Positions 40,760 to 53,264 of a DNA stretch of 64,000 nucleotides are shown here, one piece after another. Positions within the stretch are counted from its first letter, which is position 1. Each line of letters begins with the position of its first letter. Origin of the DNA: Silurus meridionalis (Eukaryota; Chordata; Actinopteri; Siluriformes; Siluridae); the NCBI RefSeq assembly GCF_014805685.1, contig NC_060906.1, forward strand, positions 9,768,346 to 9,832,345, given 5' to 3'. Both the position numbers and the translations under genes were made by a program. The notes beneath the pieces were generated by a model. That model made no database searches. It was not told where the DNA came from and saw nothing but the letters and a program-made list of their open reading frames with translations.

Positions 40760-42250
40760 TCAGGTTTCAAGAAAAAGATCATTATACTTCTTAATTAGAT
40801 TTTCAGAGTAATAAGTATTTATTAGACTGAAGCAAGTTAAAATTTCTTTCTTCAGGCAATGTGAATTTTATTTGTAAATCTTTGAACGTATTTTATAGCG
40901 GTGAGGGAGCAAGCTATAAGCAGTAAGCTTCATTCCTGAGCCAGTCTGATGCGTCTGAGTGAGGGAGGATGTTCCTAAAAGCACCAGGGGGAATAGTTTT
41001 CTGTCATGTTCAGAGATTATTAGTGAGCTGCTTATGCAGAATTGTGGATCACCGATCTCAGTAATGCAGAAGAGACTTTGTGTGAAAACACCTCTGAGTA
41101 GGCACTAGCGTTCCATTACTAATCTGAGACATAAATCCAGGTGGTTCTCAAACTAGCACCATTCTGGGATGTAAAAAGTGGCACTGTGATCATTTACTGC
41201 CTAATTCTCTGGCTAAATGGATATGGTAAGATTTGCCAGTGAATAACATAAAGTAGATCGTGTTGGACTTTCCACTCAGAAACCACCCCTTATCTTTTTT
41301 TTTCTGTGGAAGGACACCCTGTTCCAGGCACTGCAACAAGTCCTCTGACAGGTGACCCCTGCATTAAATAATAATGGAGATTCTCTCCTCACCCTCACCT
41401 GACACCCTTCCTTCTGCAAACTGAGCCCCTGGCATCTACCCAATGATGAAAGTTACACTAATGAGCTCAATTGTACAGTGTATACTGACATTGATCAGAG
41501 AATACCACCCACCTGCTGCCAGGCGCGCCACAAACGCACTGACTGGGTAATACGTATGTGGACTGTCTAAAACCACTGACCCCAAGCACTGTTTCATTGC
41601 AGGCATTAATTAATAAATGTAATGGTGCAATGAATTTATGCTTATCTGGCTTAAGTCTATTAATTGTGCAATATCTACACCTTAAAGATACATGCAAAAT
41701 GTTTTAATGAATATAAGAATATAAGTTATAATTGAAAAACCAACATCTTTGCAATGCATTTAGAGTCAGACAGAGAGCTTTTATTGTTTACTGTTTGATG
41801 AATACATCTTGCATAGCTGCAGTGGGACCCAACCATCTGGGAAATGCTTTTTCTATTCTTTTCTAATTTGAATAAATCAATTGACATCAGCTTTATTGAA
41901 AAGGGTAATCTTTATAAAATTCACAAGAATGTCACAGGTTCTTAGTATTTCGTTCACCCAAGAAGGCAGACTTCACAAATGTGAGCACAATTATTTATTC
42001 GTTTTTACATCAAATCCATCAGAATGTCATCTGAAAAACGTACTTCAGAACATCAGAACAGAAAATCTGACCTTTCGAACAAAGTGGTTAACATATTAAA
42101 TATCACATTGGCCTACATTTAAACAGGGACCAAAAATAGTGAAGTTATTGAACATTGACTTGGTTTGTTTTAAAGATTTCAGAATTCTAAATCATGTTGT
42201 TGCAATGGCTTAGGTTCTGCATTTAAGCGTCAGAACACCTCAACAATGGT
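40760..42250. other. Intergenic, no gene seen
   Basis: No coding exon or RNA gene is recognised. A scrap at 41762-41790 (agagtcagacagagagctttt) may be a LINE tail on the minus strand. Confidence 0.45.
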
Positions 42251-42254
42251 GAAA

Positions 42255-42478
42255 CTGTAATGAATGGACATTTGGTGTTGAGGAGGATGGGTTCCCTTTT
42301 GAGACTGGTTCCTCTGAAGATTCCTTCCTTTTTTCATCTCAGGGAGTTTTTCGTTGGACTGTCGCCACTGGCTTGCACGTTAGGAATAATCTTACTGTAT
42401 AACGTCTGCAAAGCTGCTTGGAGACAATGTCTATTTTTAAAAGGTGTTATACAAATAAAACTGAATTGAATTGAATTG
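42255..42478 (+). mobile_element. L2-type LINE 3' tail
   Basis: It matches the 3' end of the element at 27700-29037: 'aatggacatttggtgttgag', 'gactggttcctctgaagatt' and a terminal 'acaaataaaactgaattgaa' repeat. Only the untranslated tail is present. Confidence 0.8.
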
Positions 42479-42912
42479 GATTTCCCATTTGAAATGAAAC
42501 CAGAATGGATCCCGTTGTACAATTTAAAATCCATGACTACATGAACACAGTAAGCTATTTAAAAAATACGAAGACCATTTGTTATCTTGTCTATCCGAAG
42601 TAATTGTTCTAGACAACGTTCAACCAAAGAAAGCTGCATGCAGAGGGGGTGTTTATTACAGGTTTTTACTCTGATCCTGAATATAATTTTCCTATGACTA
42701 AGGCTCACCTGCCACTTTGAGTCTTTTGCAACTTGGTGACTTGAACTATAGGCTAAATTATGAGTAGAGATGAATAGCATGATGTCTGCACTATCTCTAT
42801 TATATAACCACTGATAAAACGCTTTTGTGTGGAGGTTTGGAAAAGTGTTTGGATGGGAGGCATATATTAGGGCTATATATTAAATTGCTAAAAAAGGTAA
42901 TAGCCTACAGTA

Positions 42913-42916
<4 letters not shown>

Positions 42917-42946
<30 letters not shown>
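42917..42946. repeat. (TC)n microsatellite
   Basis: About fifteen TC units. Confidence 0.93.
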
Positions 42947-42949
<3 letters not shown>

Positions 42950-43216
42950 CCCCCTTCTCTCACAGTTTCAATGACTGAGATGACCGCACACACACTGTAG
43001 TGTGATGACAGACAGACCCACGTGAATGAAATTACAGAGAGCAGATAAACGCTCGACCCCCCAGCAGGTTCCTGCTCCTCCACGTACGGACCCCGTCTTT
43101 CGTTTCCACGCAGCACTAAAGGAGGATCAAAGTCAATGAAACATCTGAAGTCCGGGCACTGGACCTTGTCTTGTCAGGATCTCGCTGTCACGTGGTCGTC
43201 TGGACTGGTTGAAGCG

Positions 43217-43217
43217 T

Positions 43218-43292
<75 letters not shown>

Positions 43293-43294
43293 AC
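43217..43294. repeat. Compound (TC)n(AC)n microsatellite
   Basis: About 24 TC units followed by about thirteen AC units, some 480 bp upstream of the lrrc52 start codon. Further CA tracts lie at 43409-43449 and 43599-43652, so the whole proximal upstream region is microsatellite-rich. Confidence 0.95.
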
Positions 43295-43406
43295 CTGAAT
43301 GCGTCACTGGAGGACTGGTGTGTCTCGAGAGCGCAGAAGCAGGCAAGCGAATAAAAGGGACACGAGATTGATAGTGCGTAATGTAAACAGTCTATCAACC
43401 TTTCCA

Positions 43407-43408
<2 letters not shown>

Positions 43409-43449
<41 letters not shown>
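43409..43449. repeat. (CA)n microsatellite
   Basis: About twenty CA units upstream of lrrc52. Confidence 0.95.
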
Positions 43450-43451
<2 letters not shown>

Positions 43452-43594
43452 GACAGCAGCAGATGCAAGTCGCAATAACTTCAGAGTAATTTACCTGTGG
43501 CGGTTTAAACCAGCTGCTCTGAGTCCACTTAGAAGGACTCGTTTCCAAACAGTTACGCAGCGTCCACGTGTGAAGGACTGACCAGACCCGGAGC

Positions 43595-43775
43595 ACACAC
43601 ACACACACACACTCACGCGCGCGCGCACGCACGCAAGCACGCACACACACAGTAACTGTGTGCAATCTCCAAAGTGCACCCGCTCGCACGGACGTCCAGT
43701 TTTCCCCCCGACGGGCTCCATGAAGGATGTGGCTGCGCTCGGGCACACGCGCTTGATGAAGCGGCCGCCGCTATC
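43595..43775 (+). promoter_or_regulatory. CpG-rich upstream region of lrrc52
   Basis: GC and CpG content rises sharply here (gcgcgcgcgcacgcacgc, ccccccgacgggctcc, gcggccgccg) in an otherwise AT-rich window and stays high through the exon. This suggests a CpG-island promoter. No TATA box is evident. Confidence 0.5.
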
Positions 43776-44424
43776 ATGCGCGTGTTGGCCGAGGCCAGCG
43801 TCCAGTGTCTGCGGCTGGCTTTCCTGCTGATGGTGGCGGCAGGCGCGGCGCCCTCCCCGGCTCTGAGCGCCGGTTGCCCGGAGCGCTGCGTGTGCGACGA
43901 GCAGCTGGTGGTGCAGTGCGCCGGCCAGAGGCTCAGCGTCTTTCCCGCGGACCTTCCGCTCGCGACGCGCCAGCTCATCCTGAGCGACAACCGCATCGGC
44001 GAGCTGCCACCGCTCCAACTCAACTACCTGTCCGACCTGGTGTACCTGGACTGCAGCAACAACTCTCTCTCGGAGATCTCGGAGTCGACGTTCGGCAACC
44101 TGCGCAAACTCGCCTACCTGGACCTGTCGTTCAACGCGCTGGCGCGCATCGAGGACCGCACGTTCGGCGCGCTCGCCAGCCTCGTCATGCTGCGCCTCAC
44201 CGACAACCCGGGCCTGTCCGAGATCCACGCGGACGCGTTCGCCGAGAACAGCGCGCTGCAGGTGCTCGACGTGAGCCGCAACAACCTGACCACGTTGAAC
44301 GTGAGCACGCTGGTGGCGCTTCCCGCGCTGCGCGCTCTCGGCCTCAGCGGAAACCCGTGGCGCTGCGACTGCGACACTGAGGACCTGTGCCTGTGGGTGC
44401 ACATCGAGGGCTTCAAGTTTCAAG
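43776..44424 (+). CDS. lrrc52: LRRC52-like leucine-rich repeat protein, first coding exon (partial gene)
   Basis: 649 nt (216 codons plus one base, phase 1) ending at a donor CAAG then GTGAGC. The chosen ATG gives a signal peptide (LRLAFLLMVAAGAAPSPALS). An in-frame ATG at 43674 would bury it behind 34 residues and is less likely. Then come an LRRNT cap (CPERCVCDEQLVVQCAGQR), five or six LRRs (LSDLVYLDCSNNSLSEI, KLAYLDLSFNALARI, ALQVLDVSRNNLTTL, LRALGLSGNPW) and the start of an LRRCT cap (CDCDTEDLCLW). Possible N-glycosylation sites are NNSL, NNLT and NVST. The pattern 'LPLATRQLILSDNRI...LSDLVYLDC' fits LRRC52, a single-pass gamma subunit of BK/Slo3 potassium channels. The transmembrane part should be in a later exon that I could not find. 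The exon is very GC-rich. Confidence 0.88.
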
Positions 44425-45616
44425 GTGAGCGGTATCTCACTTTAATTCACACCACTTCACAATACCACGAGCACTTTTCTAACACCTTTACAGTTGAATC
44501 TCTTTCCAACACTCTGCTTTGTACATATATTCCTACTGTATAGCTCTTCATAAGCACTAATAATGAACTGTGTGAATAGACGTCTTCCTGATGGAAACAG
44601 GGCAAATGTATATTAATAATCACTAATAAATAAAGTCAATCATCTGGGTTATAAAATGATCAGTTTGTTGCATGTCAACCTGTTTAGTAATTGCAGCAAA
44701 AGTAAAGGAAAACATTTACAATACAATAATTGCATGCCATAATTCCATTTATTAACACTGATCATCCCAAAATGCACGCTGAGACTCTAAAGTAAATCAC
44801 TATACCTGGTTACCCTCTAAAAAAGACATCCCACTATACACTTAAAATAATATTGCTTTCGCATCTACACATGTAAACGAACACATTATTAAATGAACAG
44901 TGAATCTATTCAGGTGAGTACAGAACACATTAAATAACACTGCAGGTATTAAGATAAAACTGTTTTTTTGCTAAAAAAAAAAAAAAAGTCAGCTATAGAA
45001 ATTCCCACCAGAGGATTTGGTGCATGTGTGTTTGTGAGACTGCAGGGAAAAGGAGATCAGCTAATGAATCCTCATTAGGGTTGAGATAGCCTAAGGCTCT
45101 TTATCTCACCCAGATCGCTTTATCACATTATTCAGATCGCTAATTTGATCTCGGGTGTCACTCTCGGAGGGCAGAGGAGACTCATTGCTAGTCTTCGAAG
45201 GGATTGCAGAAACTTTATATCAACACCAACAACAACATCAACTAAGAACTTTTTCAAATGAATAAAAGCAGTGCTTCTGATAGTGTTGGGTTGTACATAT
45301 TGAGGCCTGTGTGTGTGTGTGTGAGAGAGTGGAAAAATATAGAGGGAAGCATTTTCGTCATTCCAAATTTTACTCCCTATTACACCATTTACTTAACATT
45401 AACAGATCTGCTGTAGAAAATATAGCCCTGCACAGAAGTACACTGGTTTAATCTCAGAAAGACCTTGCTAATTACATGCGATTGATGCATTATAAATTCT
45501 GTGATCCTCCAGATCTGGACTGTGTGATGTGTTAGACATGAATTTATCACCATCTAAGATTATTCCATTGCTGGAAGGCAAAATGTAGACCAGTCCATCA
45601 TTGTCTATTCCACTGC

Positions 45617-45619
<3 letters not shown>

Positions 45620-45663
<44 letters not shown>
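45620..45663. repeat. (TC)n microsatellite
   Basis: About 22 TC units. Confidence 0.95.
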
Positions 45664-45666
<3 letters not shown>

Positions 45667-45853
45667 CCCACGATTGGCTGCTCTGACGTTTTGGTGTTGC
45701 TGTGTCTGTGGAGAGTTGTGGTCTAATTATATCATTTTTAAGTGGATATGAAGAGTGTAATTTCTCTCCTATTATGTAATCCAATCAGACCTCATCTGCT
45801 ACACCATCCAACTAACGCAATAATATCTGCTCCTTCTTTCTTTCTTTCTTTCG

Positions 45854-45858
<5 letters not shown>

Positions 45859-45911
<53 letters not shown>
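45859..45911. repeat. (GT)n microsatellite
   Basis: About 26 GT units. Confidence 0.95.
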
Positions 45912-45914
<3 letters not shown>

Positions 45915-46245
45915 GTCATGCTTACCTGCAGTAAAACAGTTTGTTACTTCCGGTTATGGACCCAGTTTGTTACCCACAGTTATTGGATAGGTTACGGCAT
46001 CGTAAAGCATAACAGCAGAAGAGCCTTAAACTCCAGATCTGATAGTTATGTTGTTATAAATTATGTTACACTTGATCAGCTTATGTGTTTTATGTAGCTG
46101 TTCATACTTTATTTGAGGAAAAAAAGAGCTCCAGTTTTCAGAACTATATGTGAATCGTTGGAATGGGGGTAATTTATCTAAAAGATGTGCATTCCTTATT
46201 TTTTTTTTTTATATATTACTATTAATTTCCATTACTATTACTATA

Positions 46246-47797
46246 CAGGGAGTGCAGAATTATTAGGCAAGTTGTATTTTTGAGGATTAATTTTATTTGA
46301 GGATTTAATTTGAACAACAACCATGTTCTCAATGAACACAAAAACTCATTAATATCAAAGCTGAATATTTTTGGAAGTAGTTTTAGTTTTAGCTATTTTA
46401 GGGGATATCTGTGTGTGCAGGTGACTATTACTGTGCATAATTATTAGGCAACAACAAAAACAAATTCATACCCATTTCAATTATTTATTTTTACCAGTGA
46501 AACCAATATAACATCTCAACATTCACAAATATACATTTCTGACATTCAAAACCAAACAAAACAAATCAGTGACCAATATAGCCACCTTTCTTTGCAAGGA
46601 CACTCAAAAGCCTGCCATCCATGGATTCTGTCAGTGTTTTGATCTGTTCACCATCAACATTGCGTGCAGCAGCAACCACAGCCTCCCAGACACTGTTCAG
46701 AGAGGTGTACTGTTTTCCTCCTTGTAAATCGCACATTTGATGATGGACCACAGGTTCTCAATGGGGTTCAGATCAGGTGAACAAGGAGGCCATATCATTA
46801 GATTTTCTTCTTTTATACCCTTTCTTGCCAGCCACGCTGTGGAGTACTTGGGCGTGTGTGATGGAGCATTGTCCTGCATGAAAATCATGTTTTTCTTGAA
46901 GGATGCAGACTTCTTCCTGTACCACTGCTTGAAGAAGGTGTCTTCCAGAAACTGGCAGTAGGACTGGGAGTTCAGCTTGACTCCATCCTCAACCCGAAAA
47001 GGCCCCACAAGCTCATCTTTGATGATACCAGCCCAAACCAGTACTCCACCTCCACCTTGCTGGCGTCTGAGTCGGACTGGAGCTCTCTGCCCTTTACCAA
47101 TCCAGCCACGGGCCCATCCATCTGGCCCATCAAGACTCACTCTCATTTCATCAGTCCATAAAACCTTAGAAAAATCAGTCTTGAGATATTTCTTGGCCCA
47201 GTCTTGACGTTTCAGCTTGTGTGTCTTGTTCAGTGGTGGTCGACTTTCTGCCTTTCTTACCTTGGCCATGTCTCTGAGTATTGCACACCTTGTGCTTTTG
47301 GGCACTCAGTGATGTTGCAGCTCTGAAATATGGCCAAACTGGTGGCAAGTGGCATCTTGGCAGCTGCACGCTTGACTTTTCTCAGTTCACGGGCAGTTAT
47401 TTTGCGCCTTGGTTTTCCACACGCTTCTTGCGACCCTGTTGACTATTTTGAATTAAACGCTTGATTGTTCGATGATCACGCTTCAGAAGCTTGGCTATTT
47501 TAAGACTGCTGCATCCCTCTGCAATATATCTCACTATTTTTGGCTTTTCTGAGCCTGTCAAGTCCTTCTTTTGACCCATTTTGCCAAAGGAAAGGAAGTT
47601 GCCTAATAATTATGCACACCTGATATAGGGTGTTGATGTCATTAGACCACACCCCTTCTCATTACAGAGATGCACATCACCTAATATGCTTAATTGGTAG
47701 TAGGCTTTCCAGCCTATACAGCTTGGAGTAAGACAACATGCATAACGAGGATGATGTGGTCAAAATACTCATTTGCCTAATAATTCTGCACTCCCTG
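46246..47797 (-). mobile_element. Tc1/mariner transposon, near complete, transposase frameshifted
   Basis: Perfect-looking ends 'cagggagtgcagaattatta' and the inverse are flanked by TA. The minus-strand transposase starts MGQKKDLTGSEKPKIVRY at 47579 with an HTH (GCSSLKIAKLLKRDHRTIKR). It changes frame near 47400, and again just before 47305. It is then open to 46697 (WTDEMRVSLDGPDG with the first Asp, MQDNAPSH with the second Asp, [10 protein letters not shown] then the downstream residues) and shifts once more before the C-terminal piece at 46751-46566 (ESMDGRLLSVLAKKGG). It lies in the presumed lrrc52 intron. Good ends and few frame breaks suggest a young insertion. Confidence 0.94.
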
Positions 47798-47799
47798 TA

Positions 47800-50670
47800 T
47801 ACTAGGGACGTGCATCAGTAACATCAGCAACAATAATTGTACATCAGTAAATCGTTTTTCACCGATGCAAATATGTTAAAATTTATACATTGCAATACAA
47901 ATGCCAACTTAGATTCAAATGCACATTTTTTCAAATCAATGCATCTTTACTATTAATGTATTTTATAGATTATACTATATTTTATTATTATAATTACTAT
48001 TTAATACAATACAATTATTATATTAATATACAGTTTCTATGTTAAGTTTGTTAAGATTGTTAAGTCTTTGCAGGAATTGGATTTTTCCCTGAACAGTTTC
48101 TTTAGCCTTTGCTTTGTGTGTCGTGCCTGTTGGACTTTAATTGCTCGATGATTCATGCTGTATTCACATTTTGTGGTGTCATTTTGTTCAATACACCTAT
48201 TTTTCTCTCAATTGTCTAATGATTTTTGTATTATACTGTATATGGCAAATAATATTCCTTTTCTGCTTATGTCTGCTGATCTGTACAGTCCAGCACAAAA
48301 GTTAGCATAAAAGATGGATATGAAGAAGACAACATTAATTTTATAGTAACATTATATTTGGTGTATCATGTTTTATAACTGTATTAAATACTGCATGGCA
48401 AGATATTAATAGTCAGGAAATTATATCAGTTTAATAGTTTTAGATTTCTGCGTGTGATATAAATATTATTTACTGGTTTTAGTTGCTTGGCCAAGCTTAT
48501 TCAGTATGACCTGTTAGTTTGAGGGTGATGGGCTGATTTAGCGTTTTTTGCAGGATAGGCCCACATTCCTTTTTTAACATTTTGATTTTATCAGGTTATG
48601 TCCAGATTTACACAAAAAAATCCACTATTCTAACTGTGTTCCTCTTATATGTGTGTGAAATCATAAAGAGACATTTTCTCATAGCCTGTCTTGTCTTAAG
48701 CAGTGCAGACACCTAGGAAAATCCGTATTACACTAAATTTAATATTCTGGACAGATAACAGTGTCCTATGAGCTATCACCGGTCTTAAAATGTAACTATG
48801 CTTTATATTCTAAACAGTTACACCAGTTAATTAAATCCAGCTAAAGACAAATGCCTTGAAGGTGTTTTTATGTTTGCAATGCTGCTTGTCGATGTGCAGG
48901 CATGCATTCTAATCTAAGCATGATGTTTCTTGTGACCTCTGGTGCGGTGAAAGCTGCATTCGTAAGCCTTGATGGTGCATACAGGTTCGGATCGGGGAGT
49001 CACGTGAACGCTCCAGATGCTCTGGTTAATAGAGTTTGATTTAAATGACAGCCTCTGCTTTGTGACAAGGGCATTGAGAACAACCTTCCAGTGTCCTTGT
49101 GGAATATTTGAAAATAGGGACTTATTTATTCACAGGATCCATGAAAGGATTTAATGACATTGGGATTTGCCATAAATGTTTTCATAGACATTATTGTAGA
49201 TTTGTCTCGTGTTTATGCCTTTCATTTACTGGTGCTAATATTAAAGCAATTCCAATAGGTCAAAATGTGAATGCAAATGAAGAGTTGAATAAAATCAGTT
49301 GCTCTTTGGCCAATCATGCTATGCAAACATAACATTTTAAATATACTGTTGAATTGGGGCTGTGGTAAAGGAGTCAGGAGTTTCCATCTTGTCTTTTTCC
49401 CTCGTGTTCCTTCGCTTGATTCCTTACCTGTACGGGTGACGTTTGATAGAGGACACTGAATCACAAATGCAACTGACAGACACCAGAGTATGGAGTTTCA
49501 CCAATCATATTGAACTCGGTTTGATTTCTAAGCTGAGAGGGAATACGTTTCATCCGTCAAATCCATGTATTGCCCTTTATACCTCCTCAGCCAGACTGAC
49601 AGACTCTCAAATGTAAAAAAGCACATCATCTGTCAGCATGAATCAACAGCTTATCAGTTACTGCAGATAGAGTCAGCAGGTCATTTAACTCATTACAGCT
49701 TTAGAATTACTGCAAGACATTGGCAAAACATTCATTATAACAAATGCATAAAAAAAACCCACTAGCACTGATTGATTCTGTATTGTCCCAATTGTGCCTT
49801 GCACATTGATTCATTGTGTTTGTGGTACAACAAAAATGATCATATTCTGAACCTCAGGGAACAATTTTGTACAAAATCTACAAACAAGACTGTATTTCGG
49901 TTCAGTTTTGAAAAATGTGGTGTGAACACAAATCTAAACCTAATCCTGATATTTGTATTTTTATGTTGACTGGCAGGTTTGAGCAAAGATACAAAATGTA
50001 TTTTTAAATAAAATAGCAAATACCTTTATATTATACAGCAGCCACACAATGTGTCAAAATAAACTACTGTATTTTTGTATTTTAAAAAATATAAAAATAC
50101 TTTTACAAGGGTGCAAGAAAGTTTTTTCACAGTTTGTAATAATTATATCCTAATTCAGTTACTTGATGTTTGGTAACGAAGGAACATCAGCAACATTGAC
50201 TCAATGACAAACAAGTCATTCATAAGAAGACAACTGATGGCACCTGTATTCATGCAACCAGTTTCTAACCAAGCAGTCATTTAACTGTTTATCCTAATTA
50301 TATTAATATATTATGTGTCCAGCAGTCATTCCTGCAATGGTAGGCAAATTTAAGATCCTACTAAACTGCTACTTCAATTAGGGTACAATGATCAGGAATC
50401 AAATATTTATTTATCAATCACTGAACGCAAATTTGGAAGTTAAAATCAAACATTTTATCATTTCACCAATTATTGAATGACCAATATGAAAGCTGGAAGT
50501 CTGCACGTTTCTTACCTTCACCACCTTCTTCCATATGGATCAGTTTTCTGTTCTGATCTCAACAAGTCTGGGAAACTACTGAGTAGGCACCAATTAGAGT
50601 CATTTTTATGATGGCCTCATATAGACTTCTTGAAAAGTATTTTACAATATCTTTTAACCTACAAAAATAC
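47800..50670. other. No gene seen; old repeat debris
   Basis: 47800-47890 resembles a hAT-like end (actagggacgtgcatcagta). The remainder is AT-rich with short frames lacking family motifs. No exon encoding a transmembrane segment for lrrc52 is recognised. Confidence 0.45.
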
Positions 50671-50879
50671 TAAAGTATTTTGATACAATATATGAAGCCA
50701 TTTTCATCAATTCTACCAAAAACAAATGACATCAGTCAACAATCAGACATTCATCTATCTGCCTCGAACAACAGGAGAAATGGTTTTCATTGCCACAAAG
50801 TTGCACACAGTTGTAACACAACAATTGTTTTCCCTTCATTGGAACTAATAGGCCCCAAGACTGTTTTACTGTTTTTCAT

Positions 50880-51110
50880 AAAGATATGGTGTGTTAAAGT
50901 TCGAGTGAAAAAAACTGAAATAAACTGGAACACTGCCTGAACCCCAGACTTTCTCACCAATCTCACACATCATCTGTACCTGACCATACTAAAGTTCACA
51001 AATCAAAAATCCCCAAAGCCTTGCTCCAAAATCTAGTGGAAAGCTTATTATATTAGAAAAATGGATTATAATTGAATGTTTTAAAGTCACATGTGGGCAT
51101 AATAGCCAGG
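50880..51110 (+). mobile_element. Decayed Tc1-type relic
   Basis: 'ctggaacactgcctgaaccc', 'ttgctccaaaatctagtgga' and 'atgtgggcataatagccagg' match the 3' part of the family at 40285-40690. Confidence 0.55.
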
Positions 51111-51237
51111 TTTCCAATAATTGCTGGCTTTTTTCCCCAATAATTGAATGTGTTCCTTGCAATGGTTTTATTGATTACCATGATAAGATAAGATATACCT
51201 TTATTCGTCCCACAGTGAGGACGTTTCTAAAGAACAT

Positions 51238-51309
51238 TTCCCATACCAGGAGTTGAACCCAGGCTGCCTAGGTGAAAACCAGGAATCCTAACTGCTAGAC
51301 CATATAGGA
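51238..51309 (-). tRNA. tRNA-Glu (TTC), degenerate, possible pseudogene
   Basis: The minus strand reads as tRNA-Glu over its full 72 nt. The acceptor TCCTATA pairs with TATGGGA including one G-T wobble, the D-arm is GGTCTAGCAGTTAGG, and the anticodon loop is GGTTTTCACC with TTC. The T-loop is TTCAACT instead of TTCGACT and the T-stem depends on two wobble pairs. It directly abuts a retroelement-like tail on its left (taagatatacctttattcgt), so it may be a retro-copy or a SINE head and not an active gene. Confidence 0.65.
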
Positions 51310-52660
51310 AACACAAATGTTCTTTGTGTAAGGAGTATGTGTTGATCAGCGAGTATTGAAAGACAGCGATTTGGAAAAAATATCCTAACGTATAGATTGT
51401 GTCTATGTGGAGGATGTTAAGTTGTGTCCTTACTTGGTTTTCAGATCTATAGGTCAGCTGTGGCGAAACATCATTCACTCATCGTCACTGCTTTCCCAAG
51501 GGATGCACCAAATGTGTGTATGTGTTGCTCTGTTTGTGTGTTACTGTTTGCATATGTGTGTGTGTTCGTGCAGCAACGATAGAAGAGAAGATATAATCCA
51601 AAGTGTTGAGCGCTGTGCCTTCCAGCAAATCATTGTTAAAAAAAAAAGAAAGAGAGTAAAAGTGTGGGATTGAAATAGATGAAAATCGGTGATACAGACA
51701 AACCGTGACATTGCTCTTGTTCTGTAACAGTACTGCATGTCTATGTTTTTCGCCCCATGTGCATTTACTCACTATGGGTAGGCAGTAGTATGGCATGGAG
51801 CTTCTAGGCATAGAGCCAAACAGAAGGTGGACACGGGGCCATGGCTGAATATTCATGAAGAGAGGTAGAGCCTACGAGCATGTTTAGTTGCCAGCCAACC
51901 CAGAAATCCATAATTGATAGTTGGACAAAAAAAGCATGATTGTGTAAGAATGAAAAATCCATACAAATGTCCGGTCGCAGGCTGTTTTCTGATAAGAACG
52001 CTCGACCTGAGATGTGGACTCGCATCTGAGCTGTGGTATTTCCTAACTCAATCAGGTCTGATTTAACATTACAGAGTCATTCATCAGTGCAGTCTGAGAT
52101 CAGTCTCAGATGCAGATGAGTGCAATCTGCAACAGCTCATTGCCTGCAGTCCCAGACGAAGGTCACCAGACATAGAGTAACCAGTAATCTGTGTATTAAT
52201 AACGTCATTTGCCATCAGCCCTGAACATTAATATGTTGCCTTTTTTCCCTCCAATACAATAAAAAGTCTTTTAACTCTGTGACACTTTTTGATTGCTTTT
52301 TGATGTTTCTTTTTTTTTTTTACTTGCTTGTTGACCTTCAGTGTTTTATTCTCTAACCTTGGGATGAAACGTTCTCTTTGGAGCAGTGTTGGTGTCAATT
52401 CATTATTTAGAAGGTGCTGGACACAAGAGGAAAGAAGGTCCGAGCAAGGTCACTTTTTTACAGGCTATTTGAATAGAACAATGTGCTGCTATTCTAACAT
52501 TGGTGTGTACAACACATTAGGACACAGCCAGCATCACGGCATACAATAACACACACCGGCACACAAACGGGTACACACACCAACACACACACACACACCA
52601 CACACCAGCACACACACCAGCACAGCCCTGCAGCTCAGTCACGTTGCTAAAAAAGCATAT
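51310..52660. other. No gene seen
   Basis: Short frames without motifs, plus a CA-rich stretch at 52550-52620 leading into the (TA)n tract. No exon recognised. Confidence 0.45.

Positions 52661-52665
<5 letters not shown>

Positions 52666-52726
<61 letters not shown>
52666..52726. repeat. (TA)n microsatellite
   Basis: About 30 TA units bordered by CA-rich sequence on both sides. Confidence 0.95.
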
Positions 52727-52734
<8 letters not shown>

Positions 52735-52759
52735 TTAATATACGTTTAATCTAGTTTAT

Positions 52760-53260
52760 TCTGCTTTACAGAAAATACATTTAGTGACCACTTTAATGGA
52801 AACATTTGTACACTTGCACATTCATTCATTTATCCAACCAGCCAATCATGTGGCAACAGCACAATGCACCAAATCATGCAGATACAAGTCAGGAGCATTA
52901 CTTCAAGCATTCGAATGGGGCAGAATGTGATCTCAGTGACTTTAAACATAGTATGGTTGATGGTCCAACATTGTTTGGTTAAAGAAAATTGGGAAAAGTC
53001 CAGGGTATGATTTTTTCCATCTTTAACTGGCCAGTTTTGCTTGTACCCCCTGCAGCTTCAGGTTTTGTTTTTTTGGCTGACAGGTGTAGATTCTGATGTG
53101 GTCCGCTGCTGTTGGAGCCCATTCACTTTAGTCTTCGATGTGTTATATTCTAAGCTGTAAAGAGTGGCTTTTTGAGTGACCGTGGGCTTCCGGTCAGGTC
53201 GACCCAGTCAATTTCTGCCTGCAGAATTGCTGCTGACTGGATGTTCTCTTACACCGCTAT
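52760..53260. mobile_element. Decayed DNA transposon (Tc1-type family)
   Basis: 'aatcatgtggcaacagcaca', 'caaatcatgcagatacaagt' and 'gatctcagtgactttaaaca' are the opening blocks of a widespread fish DNA transposon. The second part (ctgatgtggtccgctgctgt) belongs to the same family's 3' side. A related copy begins at 62740. Confidence 0.55.
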
Positions 53261-53264
53261 CTCT

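Larger units (their letters stand above)
44425..46240. other. Presumed lrrc52 intron 1, first part
   Basis: No second exon is recognised. Contents are AT-rich DNA, a (TC)n tract at 45620-45663 and a (GT)n tract at 45859-45911. Confidence 0.5.

Noticed and set aside
43805..44380. 191-codon plus-strand frame within lrrc52
   Set aside because: Another reading frame of the same GC-rich exon. Its Arg/Pro/Ala-rich product has no recognisable domain.
43491..44423. 310-codon minus-strand open frame opposite lrrc52
   Set aside because: It is the antisense shadow of a GC-rich coding exon, where stop codons are rare. It has repeated Arg/Ala/Gln composition and no family motif, while the plus strand has a clear LRR pattern.
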